The notes under the pieces were generated by a model. It was not told where the DNA came from. It did no database searches and saw nothing but the letters and a program-made list of their open reading frames with translations. From Ga0077560 sp046330435 (GTDB lineage: Bacteria > Actinomycetota > Thermoleophilia > Miltoncostaeales > Miltoncostaeaceae), in NCBI GenBank assembly GCA_046330435.1, contig JAXLST010000009.1, forward strand, positions 1 through 64,000: 64,000 nt of DNA, written 5' to 3'. Within the stretch, counting starts at the first letter, position 1. Every line of letters begins with the position of its first letter. This document shows positions 1 to 9,575 of this stretch, piece after piece. The position numbers and the translations under genes are program-made.

Positions 1-1094
<1,094 letters not shown>

Positions 1095-1496
1095 AGAAGG
1101 TGTTGGCTGCCGCGGCTCCGAAGAGCCATACGACGAACCGAACCTTTGGAAGAGCGCTCTCGATCCGAAGATCGTGAGCGGTCCCGGCGTGTCCTGATTC
1201 GACTCATGAGACTCACGTCTCAGGTCGCCCTCGGACGGGGTTCGTGTAAAGACCTGGTCATCTGGCCATCGGGTCGCCCCGAGTGGCCTGATGCATGCTG
1301 ATCAGTTTTCAAGGTGCGCACTGAGAAGTCCTCAGCGGCAGCCGCCGAATTGCCTGCTCTCCCACCCGGTCAGATCGCACAGCTCCGCGGGCACATTCCG
1401 TGCCTCTCGTACGGGGCGGTGTCCTCTGTCGGGGAGGACCTTCGAGCGGGGTTTCAAGCGGCCGGCCCGATCAGGTCGCTCCCGATCGGCTCGGGA
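1095..1496 (-). other. rRNA operon leader
   Basis: This is about 400 bases between the rRNA promoter and the 16S start, with no plausible coding frame. On the transcribed (complement) strand it contains CCTTGAAAACTGA near 1305-1317, which resembles leader and spacer sequences around bacterial rRNA genes that carry antitermination and processing signals. It also contains an inverted segment (GCTCACGATCTTCGGATCG region near 1160-1185). The role as a leader is inferred from position. Confidence 0.6.
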
Positions 1497-1525
1497 ATAA
1501 TGCACCCCTCCCCGGGGGCTGTCAA
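1497..1525 (-). promoter_or_regulatory. rRNA operon promoter
   Basis: On the complement strand a perfect -35 box TTGACA (1520-1525) is followed by a 17-base spacer and the -10 box CATTAT (1497-1502). This is near-consensus for the housekeeping sigma factor and is the strongest promoter seen in the window. An A-rich stretch lies just upstream (about 1538-1548). The -35 box sits in the loop of a small hairpin (GGGGGC 1514-1519 pairing with GCCCCC 1528-1533), directly after the tyrS stop codon, so the same bases may also help end tyrS transcription. Confidence 0.85.
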
Positions 1526-1551
1526 GGGCCCCCGCCACAGATTTTTCGCGG

Positions 1552-2730
1552 TCACGAAAGACGAGCGAAACGGCGCTTACCCGCGCGCAGAATGCGGCCG
1601 CGCAGCGTTTCGGCCGGGAGGTCGAGCTCCGACACCGGTTCGCCGTCCACGGTGACGCCGCCCTGGGCGATGAGCCGCCGGGCCTCGGACCGCGAGGCGA
1701 CGCCCAGGACGTCCACGAGGACGGCCGGCAGGTGCACGGGGTCCGTCTGCGGGAGCGCGGCCTCGGGGACCTCCTCGGGGGCCTGCCGGTCGCGGTGCAC
1801 GCGGTTGAAGTGCTCCTCGGCCGCCAGCGCGGCCTCCGCGCCGTGGTAGCGCTCGACGATGAGCCGGCCCAGCCGGCGCTTGGCCTCCCCCGGGTGCCCC
1901 TCGGGCGGCGGCTCGGACGGGAACAGCAGCCGGTAGTACTCGGCCATCGTGGGGTCCGGCACGCGCATGGTGCGCCCGAACTGCTCCTCGGGCGGGTCGG
2001 TGACCCCGATGTAGTTGCCGAGGCTCTTGCTCATCTTCTTCTCGCCGTCGATCCCGACCAGGAGCGGCACGGTCATCGCCACCTGGGCGTGCTTCGCCCC
2101 GTAGCGGCCCTGCACCTCGCGGCCCAGCATGAGGTTGAACAGCTGGTCGGTGCCGCCCAGCTCCACGTCGGCGTCCAGCGCGACCGAGTCGTAGGCCTGC
2201 ATGAGCGGGTAGAGCAGCTCGAGGACCGAGATGGGCCGGTCCTCCCGCATGCGCTCGTTGAAGTCGTTGCGCCGCAGGAGCTGGTTGACGGTGACCCGCG
2301 AGGCGAGCTCGAACATCGGGGGCAGGCCCATGGGACCGAACCACTCACCGTTGGACCGCAGCTCGGTCCGCTCGGGGTCGAGGACCTTGAAGGCCTGCTG
2401 CCGGTAGGTCTCGGCGTTGGCGGCGATCTCCTCGGCGCTGAGCATGGGCCGCGTGGAGCTGCGGCCGCTGGGGTCGCCCACGCGGGCGGTCCAGTCGCCG
2501 ATGAGCAGGATCGCGGTGTGACCGGCGTCCTGGAACTCGCGGAGCTTCGCGAGCACCACCGTGTGCCCCAGGTGGATGTCCGGCGCGGTGGGGTCGACGC
2601 CGAGCTTCACCCGCAGGGGCTCGCCGGTCGCGATGCGCGCCGCCAAGGCATCCACCGAGGGCTCGCAGTTGACGGTGCGGTCCGCGAGCGCCCGCGCCTG
2701 CTCGAGCGCCCAGCCCGGGACGTCGCTCAT
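1552..2730 (-). CDS. tyrS: Tyrosine--tRNA ligase
   Basis: Class I aminoacyl-tRNA synthetase of 392 residues that charges tRNA-Tyr in the cytoplasm. The HIGH-type motif HLGH is at residues 53-56, and the KMSKS loop appears as GEKKMSKSLGN around residue 230. The C-terminal 70 or so residues look like an S4 RNA-binding domain (SRSEARRLIAQGGVTVDGE). The ATG at 2730 is chosen because its ATGA overlaps the stop of the upstream glycosylase gene by 4 bp; the longer frame upstream is that neighbour read out of phase. It is the last gene of the ilvE operon and is followed directly by the rRNA promoter. Confidence 0.96.
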   Translation of the reverse strand: MSDVPGWALEQARALADRTVNCEPSVDALAARIATGEPLRVKLGVDPTAPDIHLGHTVVLAKLREFQDAGHTAILLIGDWTARVGDPSGRSSTRPMLSAEEIAANAETYRQQAFKVLDPERTELRSNGEWFGPMGLPPMFELASRVTVNQLLRRNDFNERMREDRPISVLELLYPLMQAYDSVALDADVELGGTDQLFNLMLGREVQGRYGAKHAQVAMTVPLLVGIDGEKKMSKSLGNYIGVTDPPEEQFGRTMRVPDPTMAEYYRLLFPSEPPPEGHPGEAKRRLGRLIVERYHGAEAALAAEEHFNRVHRDRQAPEEVPEAALPQTDPVHLPAVLVDVLGVASRSEARRLIAQGGVTVDGEPVSELDLPAETLRGRILRAGKRRFARLS

Positions 2731-3314
2731 GCGGCCACCGCCATGGGGCGCGAGAGCCACGCCGATCCCTCCAGCGCATACCGCCAGGGGCGGTGCGCGT
2801 CCTTGGTGATGCCGATCCGGGGTCCGCGGGCCACCCGCACCTCCTCCGTCCTGGGCAGGACCACGAGGTCCTGCGGTCCGTCCGGGGCGGGCACCGCCCA
2901 CCCCCCGTCGAGCGTCCCGTCGATGCCGAGCGCCTCGGCCAGCCGGCCGGGGCCGGCGCACAGCTGGCGGTCGGGGCGGGCGCCGCGCCGCTCGCGCATG
3001 GCCTCCAGCCCCGCCGTGGGCCGCAGCGCGCGCAGCAGCACGGCCGCGCCGGTGCCCACCGCGTCGCACACCAGGTTCGCGCACCAGTGGACGCCGTAGC
3101 TGCGGTACACGTACACGCGCCCCGGCTCCCGGAACATCACCTCCGCGCGCCCCACCGGACCGCGGTGGCTGTGGGACGCCGCATCACGTTCCTCGTAGCG
3201 CTCGACCTCCACGATGACCCCGCCCACGCCGTCGCGCAGCAGGGTGCAGCCCAGCAGGTCGGGCGCGACCTCCCGCACCGGGCGGTCGAAGAACGCCCGG
3301 TCCAGGGGTGTCAC
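2727..3314 (-). CDS. mpg: DNA-3-methyladenine glycosylase (AAG/MPG family)
   Basis: Base-excision repair enzyme of about 195 residues, the usual size for bacterial AAG-type glycosylases that remove alkylated purines. Visible family features are the N-terminal LLGCTLLRDGVGG strand, the EVERYEERDAASHSHRG segment containing the catalytic glutamate, and the VYVYRSYGVHWCANLV core. It starts at GTG 3314, giving a GTGA overlap with the argH stop; a second GTG at 3317 is an alternative. It overlaps tyrS by 4 bp, so translation is probably coupled along the operon. Confidence 0.93.
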   Translation of the reverse strand: MTPLDRAFFDRPVREVAPDLLGCTLLRDGVGGVIVEVERYEERDAASHSHRGPVGRAEVMFREPGRVYVYRSYGVHWCANLVCDAVGTGAAVLLRALRPTAGLEAMRERRGARPDRQLCAGPGRLAEALGIDGTLDGGWAVPAPDGPQDLVVLPRTEEVRVARGPRIGITKDAHRPWRYALEGSAWLSRPMAVAA

Positions 3315-4696
3315 CACCGATCGAGCTCCGCGGTGGCCTGCGCAAGCTGCTCCAGCACACGCGCGCGCGAGGTGCCGCCGATCGCGACCTTGTTCTCGGC
3401 GCTCGCCTCGGCCGTGACCGGCGGCGGCTCGACGCCCGCCAGGCCGGCGGCCGCCAGCTCCGCGGCGCTCACCTCGCCGAGGCCCACGCCCCGCTCCGAG
3501 CAGGAGCGCACCAGGCGGCCCACCGCCTCGTGGGCGCGCCGGAACGGCCAGCCGAGCTTCACCAGGTGGTCCGCCAGGTCCGTCGCGGCCAGGTAGCCGG
3601 CCTCGCACGCCTCGAGCATGCGGTCCGCGCGGAACTCCGCGGTCATCAGCATCCCGCCCACCGCGGGCAGCAGCAGGTCGACGGTGTCGATCGCGTCGAA
3701 CAGGTAGTGCTTGTCCTCCTGCAGATCCTTGTTGTACGCCAGCGGCAGCTTGGCCACGACGTTCTGCAGGCCGGCGTAGTCCGCCACCAGCCGCGCCGAC
3801 TTCGCGCGGGCCAGCTCCGCGGCGTCCGGGTTCTTCTTCTGGGGGAGCATGGAGCTGCCCGACGTGAAGGCGTCCGAGAGCCGGACGAAGCCGAACTCCT
3901 CGCTGGACCACACCACCAGCTCCTCGCCCAGGCGGGAGAGGTGCACCCCCAGGGTCGCCGCGAAGTGCAGGTAGTCCGACAGCGCGTCGCGGGAGCCCAC
4001 GGCGTCCAGGCTGTTGGGCGCCGGGCGTGCGAACCCGAGCGCCCGGGCGGTCATCTCCCGGTCCACCGGGAACCCGACGCCGGACAGCGCGCCGGAGCCC
4101 AGGGGGGACTCGGCCAGGGACTCGTCGCGCACCGAGGCCAGCCGGCGCCGGTCGCGGGACAGCATCCAGACGTAGGCCAGCAGGTGGTGCGCCAGGCGCA
4201 CCGGCTGGGCCCGCTGGAGGTGCGTGTACCCGGGCACCAGCGTGTCGACGTGGGCCCCGGCCTGCTCCAGCAGCGCCTCGACGACCCGCTTGATGCCGGC
4301 CATCTGGCCGGTGATGGCGTCCCGCAGGTACAGCAGGACGTCGGTCGCCACCTGGTCGTTGCGGCTGCGGGCGGTGTGGATGCGGGCGCCGGCGTCCCCG
4401 GCGAGCTCGGTGACCCGCCGCTCGACCGCCGTGTGGATGTCCTCGTCGGACGGCTGGAACGCGAAGCGGCCGGTCGCCAGCTCCTCATGCACGGTGTTGA
4501 GCGCCGCGTGGATCGCCCGGACGTCGTCGGCGGGCAGGATCCCGCAGGCGCCGAGCATCTCGACGTGCGCCACCGACCCCGTGACGTCCTGGGCCCACAT
4601 CCGGCGGTCCACCGCCAGGGACGCGTTGAGCGCGTCGAACGCCTCGGCGGGGCCACCGGAGAACCGGCCGCCCCACAGCCGCGCGCCGCCGCTCAC
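3311..4696 (-). CDS. argH: Argininosuccinate lyase
   Basis: Last enzyme of arginine synthesis, cleaving argininosuccinate to arginine and fumarate. The protein has 461 residues, the normal length. It opens with LWGGRFSGGPAEAFDALNAS and carries the fumarase/aspartase superfamily signature as GSSMLPQKKNPD near residue 280. HTARSRNDQVATD and the TPGYTHLQ-like segment VPGYTHLQRAQP fit the ArgH active site. The GTG start at 4696 overlaps the stop of the DegT-family gene (GTGA). No other arginine gene is adjacent, so argH has been recruited into a mixed biosynthetic operon. Confidence 0.96.
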   Translation of the reverse strand: MSGGARLWGGRFSGGPAEAFDALNASLAVDRRMWAQDVTGSVAHVEMLGACGILPADDVRAIHAALNTVHEELATGRFAFQPSDEDIHTAVERRVTELAGDAGARIHTARSRNDQVATDVLLYLRDAITGQMAGIKRVVEALLEQAGAHVDTLVPGYTHLQRAQPVRLAHHLLAYVWMLSRDRRRLASVRDESLAESPLGSGALSGVGFPVDREMTARALGFARPAPNSLDAVGSRDALSDYLHFAATLGVHLSRLGEELVVWSSEEFGFVRLSDAFTSGSSMLPQKKNPDAAELARAKSARLVADYAGLQNVVAKLPLAYNKDLQEDKHYLFDAIDTVDLLLPAVGGMLMTAEFRADRMLEACEAGYLAATDLADHLVKLGWPFRRAHEAVGRLVRSCSERGVGLGEVSAAELAAAGLAGVEPPPVTAEASAENKVAIGGTSRARVLEQLAQATAELDRW

Positions 4697-5829
4697 GGAC
4701 GCCCCGCCCCGGCCAGGTGGGCGGACACCACACGCTGCAGGGCGTCGCAGACGGTCTCCACCTGCGCCTCGGTCATCTCCGGGAAGAACGGCAGGGCGAT
4801 GGTGGAGCTGCTGATGGCCTCGGTGACCGGCAGGTAGCCGGGCTCGTACCCGAAGCGCTCCCGGTAGAAGGGCTGCAGGTGGATGCACGGCAGGTACGGC
4901 TTGGCGCTGATCCCCAGCTCGTCGAGGTCGCGGATGACCGCGTCCCGGTCCAGCGCCGCGTCCAGGCGCGGGGCGTACACGAACCAGGACCGCTGCTGGG
5001 GCCCCTCGTACATGGGGGTGACGCCCTCGATGCCGGCGACGCGCTCCTGGTACCAGGCGGCCGCCCGGCGGCGGCCGGCGAGCATGTCGTCCAGCCGTTC
5101 CAGCTGCGCCACGCCGATCGCGCTGTGCACGTCCGACAGGCGGTAGTTGAAGCCCAGGCGGGAGTGCACCAGCCACGCGCCGTCGTCGCTGCGCCCCTGG
5201 TTGGACAGGCTCTTCAGCAGCGCGTACAGGTCGTCGTCATCGGTGAAGATGATCCCGCCCTCGGCGGTGGTGAGCTGCTTGTTGGCGTAGAAGCCGTACA
5301 CCGCCGGGTGGCCCCACGTGCCGAGCTTGCGGCCGTCGTAGGCGCCGTCGATGGTCTGGCAGGCGTCCTCCACGACCTTGAGGCCGTGCCGGTGCGCGAT
5401 GTCGACGAGCGCCGGGATGTTCGCCGGGTAGCCGAAGATGTCGACGATCTCGACGGCCTTGGTGCGCGGCGTGATGGCCGCCTCGACCGCCGCCGGGTCC
5501 ATGTTGAACGTGAGCGGGTCCACCTCGGCGAACCGCACGTCCGCGCCGGTGAACAGGATCGCGTTCGCCGACGCGACGAACGAGAACGAGCTGGTGATGA
5601 CCTCGTCGCCCGGGCCCACCCCGGCGGCGTGCAGGCACATGTGCAGGCCCGCGGTGCCGGAGGAGCACGACACCGCGTGCTTCGTGCCGATCCGGGCGGC
5701 GAACTCCCGCTCGAAGCGGGTGGTCATCGACCCCAGCGACAGCTGGCCGGACCGCAGGACCTCGTCCACGAGCTCCCGCTCGCGATCGCCGATGACCGGC
5801 TTCGCGAGCGGGATGCGCTCCGCGCTCAC
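4693..5829 (-). CDS. DegT/DnrJ/EryC1/StrS-family PLP aminotransferase
   Basis: PLP-dependent sugar-type aminotransferase of 378 residues, full length for the family. The PLP lysine is K184 in GFYANKQLTTAEGG. The upstream VVEDACQTIDGAY supplies the cofactor-contacting aspartate, and SCSSGTAGLHMCL is the phosphate-binding region. The family transaminates keto sugars for cell-surface glycans or secondary metabolites; the exact substrate cannot be read from sequence. Its place between cimA and argH is unusual, because no sugar-nucleotide genes lie nearby. GTG start at 5829, with 4-bp overlaps at both ends (cimA upstream, argH downstream). Confidence 0.9.
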   Translation of the reverse strand: MSAERIPLAKPVIGDRERELVDEVLRSGQLSLGSMTTRFEREFAARIGTKHAVSCSSGTAGLHMCLHAAGVGPGDEVITSSFSFVASANAILFTGADVRFAEVDPLTFNMDPAAVEAAITPRTKAVEIVDIFGYPANIPALVDIAHRHGLKVVEDACQTIDGAYDGRKLGTWGHPAVYGFYANKQLTTAEGGIIFTDDDDLYALLKSLSNQGRSDDGAWLVHSRLGFNYRLSDVHSAIGVAQLERLDDMLAGRRRAAAWYQERVAGIEGVTPMYEGPQQRSWFVYAPRLDAALDRDAVIRDLDELGISAKPYLPCIHLQPFYRERFGYEPGYLPVTEAISSSTIALPFFPEMTEAQVETVCDALQRVVSAHLAGAGRP

Positions 5830-7418
5830 GCGGTGCCCGCGCCCGAGCGGGTCCGCGCGACCCGGCGCACGCCGTACACCAGGCTGTCCAGCAGCGCCTC
5901 CCACGACGCCTCGATCACGTTCTGGCTCACGCCGAGCGCCCCCCAGCTGTCATGCCCGTCCGAGGAGTCCAGGAGCACGCGCGTGGTCGCGCCCGTCCCC
6001 TTGTCCTCGTCCAGGATCCGGACCTTGAAGTTCGTGAGGTGGATCTGCGCCAGTTCCGGGATGCGCGGCTCCAGCGCGTTGCGCAGCGCCTGGTCCAGCG
6101 CGTTGACCGGGCCGTTGCCCTCGCCGATCGCGACGATCCGCTCGCCCTGGTGCAGCAGCTTCACCGTCGCCTCGGTCTCCACCGAGCCGTCCGCCGCCCG
6201 CTTGGAGATCACCACGCGGAAGCTCTCCAGCTCGAACAGCGGCTCGAACGCCCCGATCTCCCGCTCGATGAGCAGCTCGAACGACGCGTCCGCCACCTCG
6301 AAGTGGTACCCCTCGTGCTCCAGGTCCTTCAGGCGGGCCAGGATCCGCGGGACGTCGTCGCCGTCGCTCAGGTCGATGCCCATCTCCTGCGCCTTCGCGA
6401 GGATCGTGCCGCGGCCCGACAGCTCGCTCACCAGGACGTGGCGCTCGTTGCCGACCGCCGCCGGGTCGATGTGCTCGAACGTGCGCTCGTCGGCCAGCAT
6501 CCCCGCCACGTGCATGCCGCCCTTGTGGGCGAACGCGTTGCGGCCCACGTACGCCGCCCAGTTGTCGGGCTGCAGGTTCGCCGTCTCGGCGACGAAGTGG
6601 CTCAGCGGCGTGAGCTCGGCCAGGCGGTCCGGCGGGACCGTGTGGAAGCCCATCTTGAACGTGAGCGACGGGATGATGGACACCAGGTTCGCGTTGCCGC
6701 ACCGCTCCCCGTAGCCGTTCACGGTGCCCTGCACCATCCGGGCGCCCTCGTGCACGGCGGCGAGGGAGTTCGCCACCCCGCACTCGGCGTCGTTGTGGGT
6801 GTGGATGCCGATGCGGCCGTCCGGGATCGCCTCCCGCACGGTACGCGTGGCCCGCGCCACGTCGTGCGGCAACGTCGCGCCGTTGGTGTCGCACAGGGTG
6901 AGCCACGACGCGCCGGCCGCCTGCGCGACCTTCAGGCACTCCACCGCGTAGTCCGGGTGCGCCAGGAACGCGTCGAAGAAGTGCTCGGCGTCGTACACGA
7001 CCTCCTTGCCCTGCCGCACCAGGAACTCGACCGTGTCCTCGATCATCCGCAGGTTCTCGGCCCGGTCGACCTTGATGACCTTCTCGATGTGCAGGTCCCA
7101 GGTCTTGCCCACCACCGTGATGACCGGGGCGTAGCACTCCGCCAGGCCCATCATCGCGGGGTCCTGGTGGGCCTTCACGCCCTTGCGCCGCGTCATCCCG
7201 AACGCCGCGACCCGGCTCTCCCCCAGGTCGACGTGCTCCAGCGCGTCGAACATCTCGGCGTGCTTGGGGTTCGACATCGGGAAACCCGCCTCGATGTAGT
7301 GCATGCCGAAGTCGGCAAGCCGGCGGGCGATGGCGATCTGCTCGTCCACCGAGAGGCTCATGCCCTCGCGCTGAAGCCCGTCGCGGAGCGTGGTGTCGTA
7401 GAGCAGGATCGGTTCCAT
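5826..7418 (-). CDS. cimA: (R)-citramalate synthase
   Basis: Condenses pyruvate with acetyl-CoA to citramalate, the first step of the threonine-independent route to 2-oxobutyrate and isoleucine. The 530-residue protein has the HMGL/isopropylmalate-synthase TIM barrel with LLYDTTLRDGLQREGM at the N-terminus. Metal-binding HTHNDAECGVANS and the VNGYGERCGNANL segment follow, and a LeuA-type regulatory domain occupies about residues 390-510. The length and the YGERCGNANL form favour CimA over 2-isopropylmalate synthase. The preceding ilvE gene, 26 bp upstream, supports a branched-chain role. The ATG at 7418 has AGGGAACC just upstream as ribosome-binding site. Confidence 0.92.
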   Translation of the reverse strand: MEPILLYDTTLRDGLQREGMSLSVDEQIAIARRLADFGMHYIEAGFPMSNPKHAEMFDALEHVDLGESRVAAFGMTRRKGVKAHQDPAMMGLAECYAPVITVVGKTWDLHIEKVIKVDRAENLRMIEDTVEFLVRQGKEVVYDAEHFFDAFLAHPDYAVECLKVAQAAGASWLTLCDTNGATLPHDVARATRTVREAIPDGRIGIHTHNDAECGVANSLAAVHEGARMVQGTVNGYGERCGNANLVSIIPSLTFKMGFHTVPPDRLAELTPLSHFVAETANLQPDNWAAYVGRNAFAHKGGMHVAGMLADERTFEHIDPAAVGNERHVLVSELSGRGTILAKAQEMGIDLSDGDDVPRILARLKDLEHEGYHFEVADASFELLIEREIGAFEPLFELESFRVVISKRAADGSVETEATVKLLHQGERIVAIGEGNGPVNALDQALRNALEPRIPELAQIHLTNFKVRILDEDKGTGATTRVLLDSSDGHDSWGALGVSQNVIEASWEALLDSLVYGVRRVARTRSGAGTA

Positions 7419-7444
7419 GGGGTTCCCTGACGTCGGTGTGGTCC

Positions 7445-8386
7445 TCAGACCGGCTGCACCGCCGACGCCTTCACGTCGACGAGGTCGAGCCAGTCCGCGC
7501 TGCGCGGGTCGCGCCCCAGGGTCGCGGCGAAGAACCGCTCCTGGAGGCGCTGCGTAATCGGACCCGGCTCGCCGATGAGGTGATCATCCACCTCCCGGAT
7601 CGGGCAGACCTCCGCGGCCGTCCCCGTGACGAACACCTCGTCCGCGAGGTACAGCTCGGCGCGCGCGACCTCGCGCTCCACGATCTCGATGCCCTCCTCG
7701 CGGGCCAGCTGCATGATGCAGTCCCGCGTGATGCCCTCCAGGATCGACGCGTTCACCGGCGGGGTGATGAGCTTCCCGTCGCGCACCACGAAGATGTTCT
7801 CCCCGGAGCCGTCGGCAACGTAGCCCGCCTCGTTCAGGAGGATCGCCTCCTGGTACCCCGCCTTGTGGGTCTCGATCTTCGCGAGGATCGAGTTGAGGTA
7901 CTGGCCGCCGGCCTTCGCCGTCGCCGGGATCGTCGTGCTGCCGATCCGCCGCCACGTGGAGGTCTTCGCACGGATGCCGTGCTTGATGCCCTCCTCGCCG
8001 AGGTACGCGCCCCACTCCCACGCCGCGATCGCGACATCCACCGGCGCGTCCAGCGGGAACAGGCCCATCACGCCGTACCCCCGCCACACGATCGGGCGGA
8101 TGTAGCAGCCCTCCGTGAGCCCGTTCGAGGCGATGACCTGGTGCACGGCGGTGCGCAGCGCGTCCCCGTCGAACGGGATCGGCATGTAGTACGTCGACGC
8201 GGAGCGCTCCAGGCGCCGCAGGTGGTCGCGCAACCGGAACACGGCCGGGCCGTCGTCCGTCGCGTACGCCCTGATGCCCTCGAACACCGAGGACCCGTAG
8301 TGCAGCGCGTGCGAGAGCACATGGACCTTGGCATCCGCCCAGTCCACGAGCTCACCGTTCATCCAGATCTTCTGGGCTTCCTGCAT
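7445..8386 (-). CDS. ilvE: Branched-chain amino acid aminotransferase
   Basis: Fold-type IV PLP aminotransferase of 313 residues, normal for IlvE, carrying out the last step of valine, leucine and isoleucine synthesis. The PLP lysine is K158 in TTIPATAKAGGQYLNS. The signature EAILLNEAGYVADGSGENIF follows, with VFVTGTAAEV near the C-terminus; YGSSVFEGIRAY at the N-terminus is typical of the bacterial enzyme. ATG start with GGAGAGG about 10 bases upstream. It is the first gene of the six-gene operon. A strong hairpin with a T-tract on the opposite strand lies in its leader. Confidence 0.95.
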   Translation of the reverse strand: MQEAQKIWMNGELVDWADAKVHVLSHALHYGSSVFEGIRAYATDDGPAVFRLRDHLRRLERSASTYYMPIPFDGDALRTAVHQVIASNGLTEGCYIRPIVWRGYGVMGLFPLDAPVDVAIAAWEWGAYLGEEGIKHGIRAKTSTWRRIGSTTIPATAKAGGQYLNSILAKIETHKAGYQEAILLNEAGYVADGSGENIFVVRDGKLITPPVNASILEGITRDCIMQLAREEGIEIVEREVARAELYLADEVFVTGTAAEVCPIREVDDHLIGEPGPITQRLQERFFAATLGRDPRSADWLDLVDVKASAVQPV

Positions 8387-8411
8387 GCGTCGACGCCTCT
8401 CCCGAAGTGAT

Positions 8412-8441
8412 GGCCGGGGCGGATCTTAGTCCGCCCCGGCC
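8412..8441. terminator. Perfect 12-bp hairpin in the ilvE leader
   Basis: GGCCGGGGCGGA (8412-8423) pairs perfectly with TCCGCCCCGGCC (8430-8441) around a TCTTAG loop and is followed on the plus strand by CTCGCTTTT. As a rho-independent terminator it would work for plus-strand transcription coming toward the repeat array. On the minus strand it lies 26 bases upstream of the ilvE ATG, within the likely leader. Either it insulates the operon or it is a leader element; sequence alone does not decide. Confidence 0.6.
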
Positions 8442-8460
8442 TCGCTTTTCGTCCAGCGCC

Positions 8461-9365
8461 GGGCTCAGCGTCCTCGCGGATGCTGAGAGGCGACTCCTGC
8501 GGGTCGACCCGATGGCGGGCCGGGATTCGGAACTGTTGTCGCGCCTTGCTTTTCAGAACCGTTCCGGCCCGGCAGTCGTTTGGCGCTGATGGCCCACGGC
8601 GGGTTTGGCCCCTGCTTCTGAGAACCGCCCGGCCCGGCAGTCGTTTGGCGCTGATGGCCCACGGGGGGTTTGGCCCCTGGAACCGCGCCTTACGGCTGCC
8701 CGGTGTCAGCTTTCAGGTCGCCATCCATGGCTCCCGGCATCTCAACCCTCGCCGTCCGCATTTTCTTGTGGTGCGCCTTCCGGGGTTGGCGTCCTCACGG
8801 GTACTGATGGTTGATTCCCGGTGCGACCACGACTTGTGATCGAGGGGGAATTCCGCCCATCCATGGGCGGAGACAAAGCATCAACTGGCGCGCAGGGACG
8901 TCAGCGGGTTGATGCGCAGGAGTCGCCTATCGGTACCCGTGTGGACGCCTGGCAGGTGATCCGCAGAGCAAGACAGTGTGGATGGCGAGGGTCGGGATCC
9001 GGGAGGCATGGATGCCGACCTGAAAGCTGATGCCAGAGCAGCCGCAAGGCGCGGTTCCAGGCGCAAAACCCCCCGTGGGCCATCAGCGCCAAACGACTGC
9101 CGGGCCGGGCGGTTCTCAGAAGCCGGCGCGACAACAATCCCGAATCTCAGCCCCCTGGCGAGTTGATGCGCAGGAGACGCCTCTCAGTACCCGTGTGGAC
9201 GCCTGCCAGGTGATCCGCAGAGCAAGAGACTGTGGATGGCGACCTGAAAGCTGATGCCGGGCAGCCGTCAGGCGCGGTTCCAGGGGCCAAACCCCCCGAA
9301 CGCATCTCAGCGCCAAACGACTGCCGGGCCGGGCGGCTTGAGAAGCAAGAGCCGGAGAACCAAGC
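8461..9365. repeat. Foldback repeat array, locus A
   Basis: Nearly 900 bases without a credible gene. Two modules recur here in both orientations. Module a is about 110 bp and contains CGTTTGGCGCTGATGG. It occurs forward at 8554-8614 (short copy) and 8615-8735, and reverse at about 9002-9122 and 9234-9345. Module b contains CACGGGTACTGA. It is forward at about 8749-8812 and reverse at about 8930-8985 and 9185-9235. Arms face each other around a palindrome at 8852-8871 (TCCGCCCAT, two bases, ATGGGCGGA). The left outer arm (8473-8560) matches the reverse of about 9115-9195. The same element recurs at 47411-47915. Open frames inside are by-products of the GC-rich repeats. Confidence 0.85.
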
Positions 9366-9575
9366 GAGGAAGAATTCTGACGAGGGGGCGGCATCGACGG
9401 ATCGCTCCGGATGCCGCGGAGACCGGTTCCTGCGCCCTCCCCCTCAGTCAGGCGCCGGGTGCGGGCTCCTTGATCCCCCTCGTGGCCTCTGAAAGGTAAA
9501 CGCCCCGAGGTCAACACGGGCTCAATTCGGGAGCCCCCCGCATCAACAGCGCGTAAACGCGTTGACGGGTTTGCG
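9366..9575. other. Spacer downstream of the oxidoreductase gene
   Basis: This stretch has no gene. It contains one inverted repeat, GGGCTC (9518-9523) and GAGCCC (9531-9536), just beyond the end of the minus-strand reductase gene. It could form a modest terminator for that gene. Nothing else is recognisable. Confidence 0.4.

Noticed and set aside
8461..9365. CRISPR array
   Set aside because: Repeat units are over 60 bases, occur in both orientations and are not separated by uniform unique spacers; no cas genes are near.
8465..9517. Several 60-130 codon frames inside the repeat array, and matching ones at 47630-47911
   Set aside because: They encode the same peptide scraps because the DNA repeats; they have no ribosome sites and break at module borders. 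The conservation is at DNA level.
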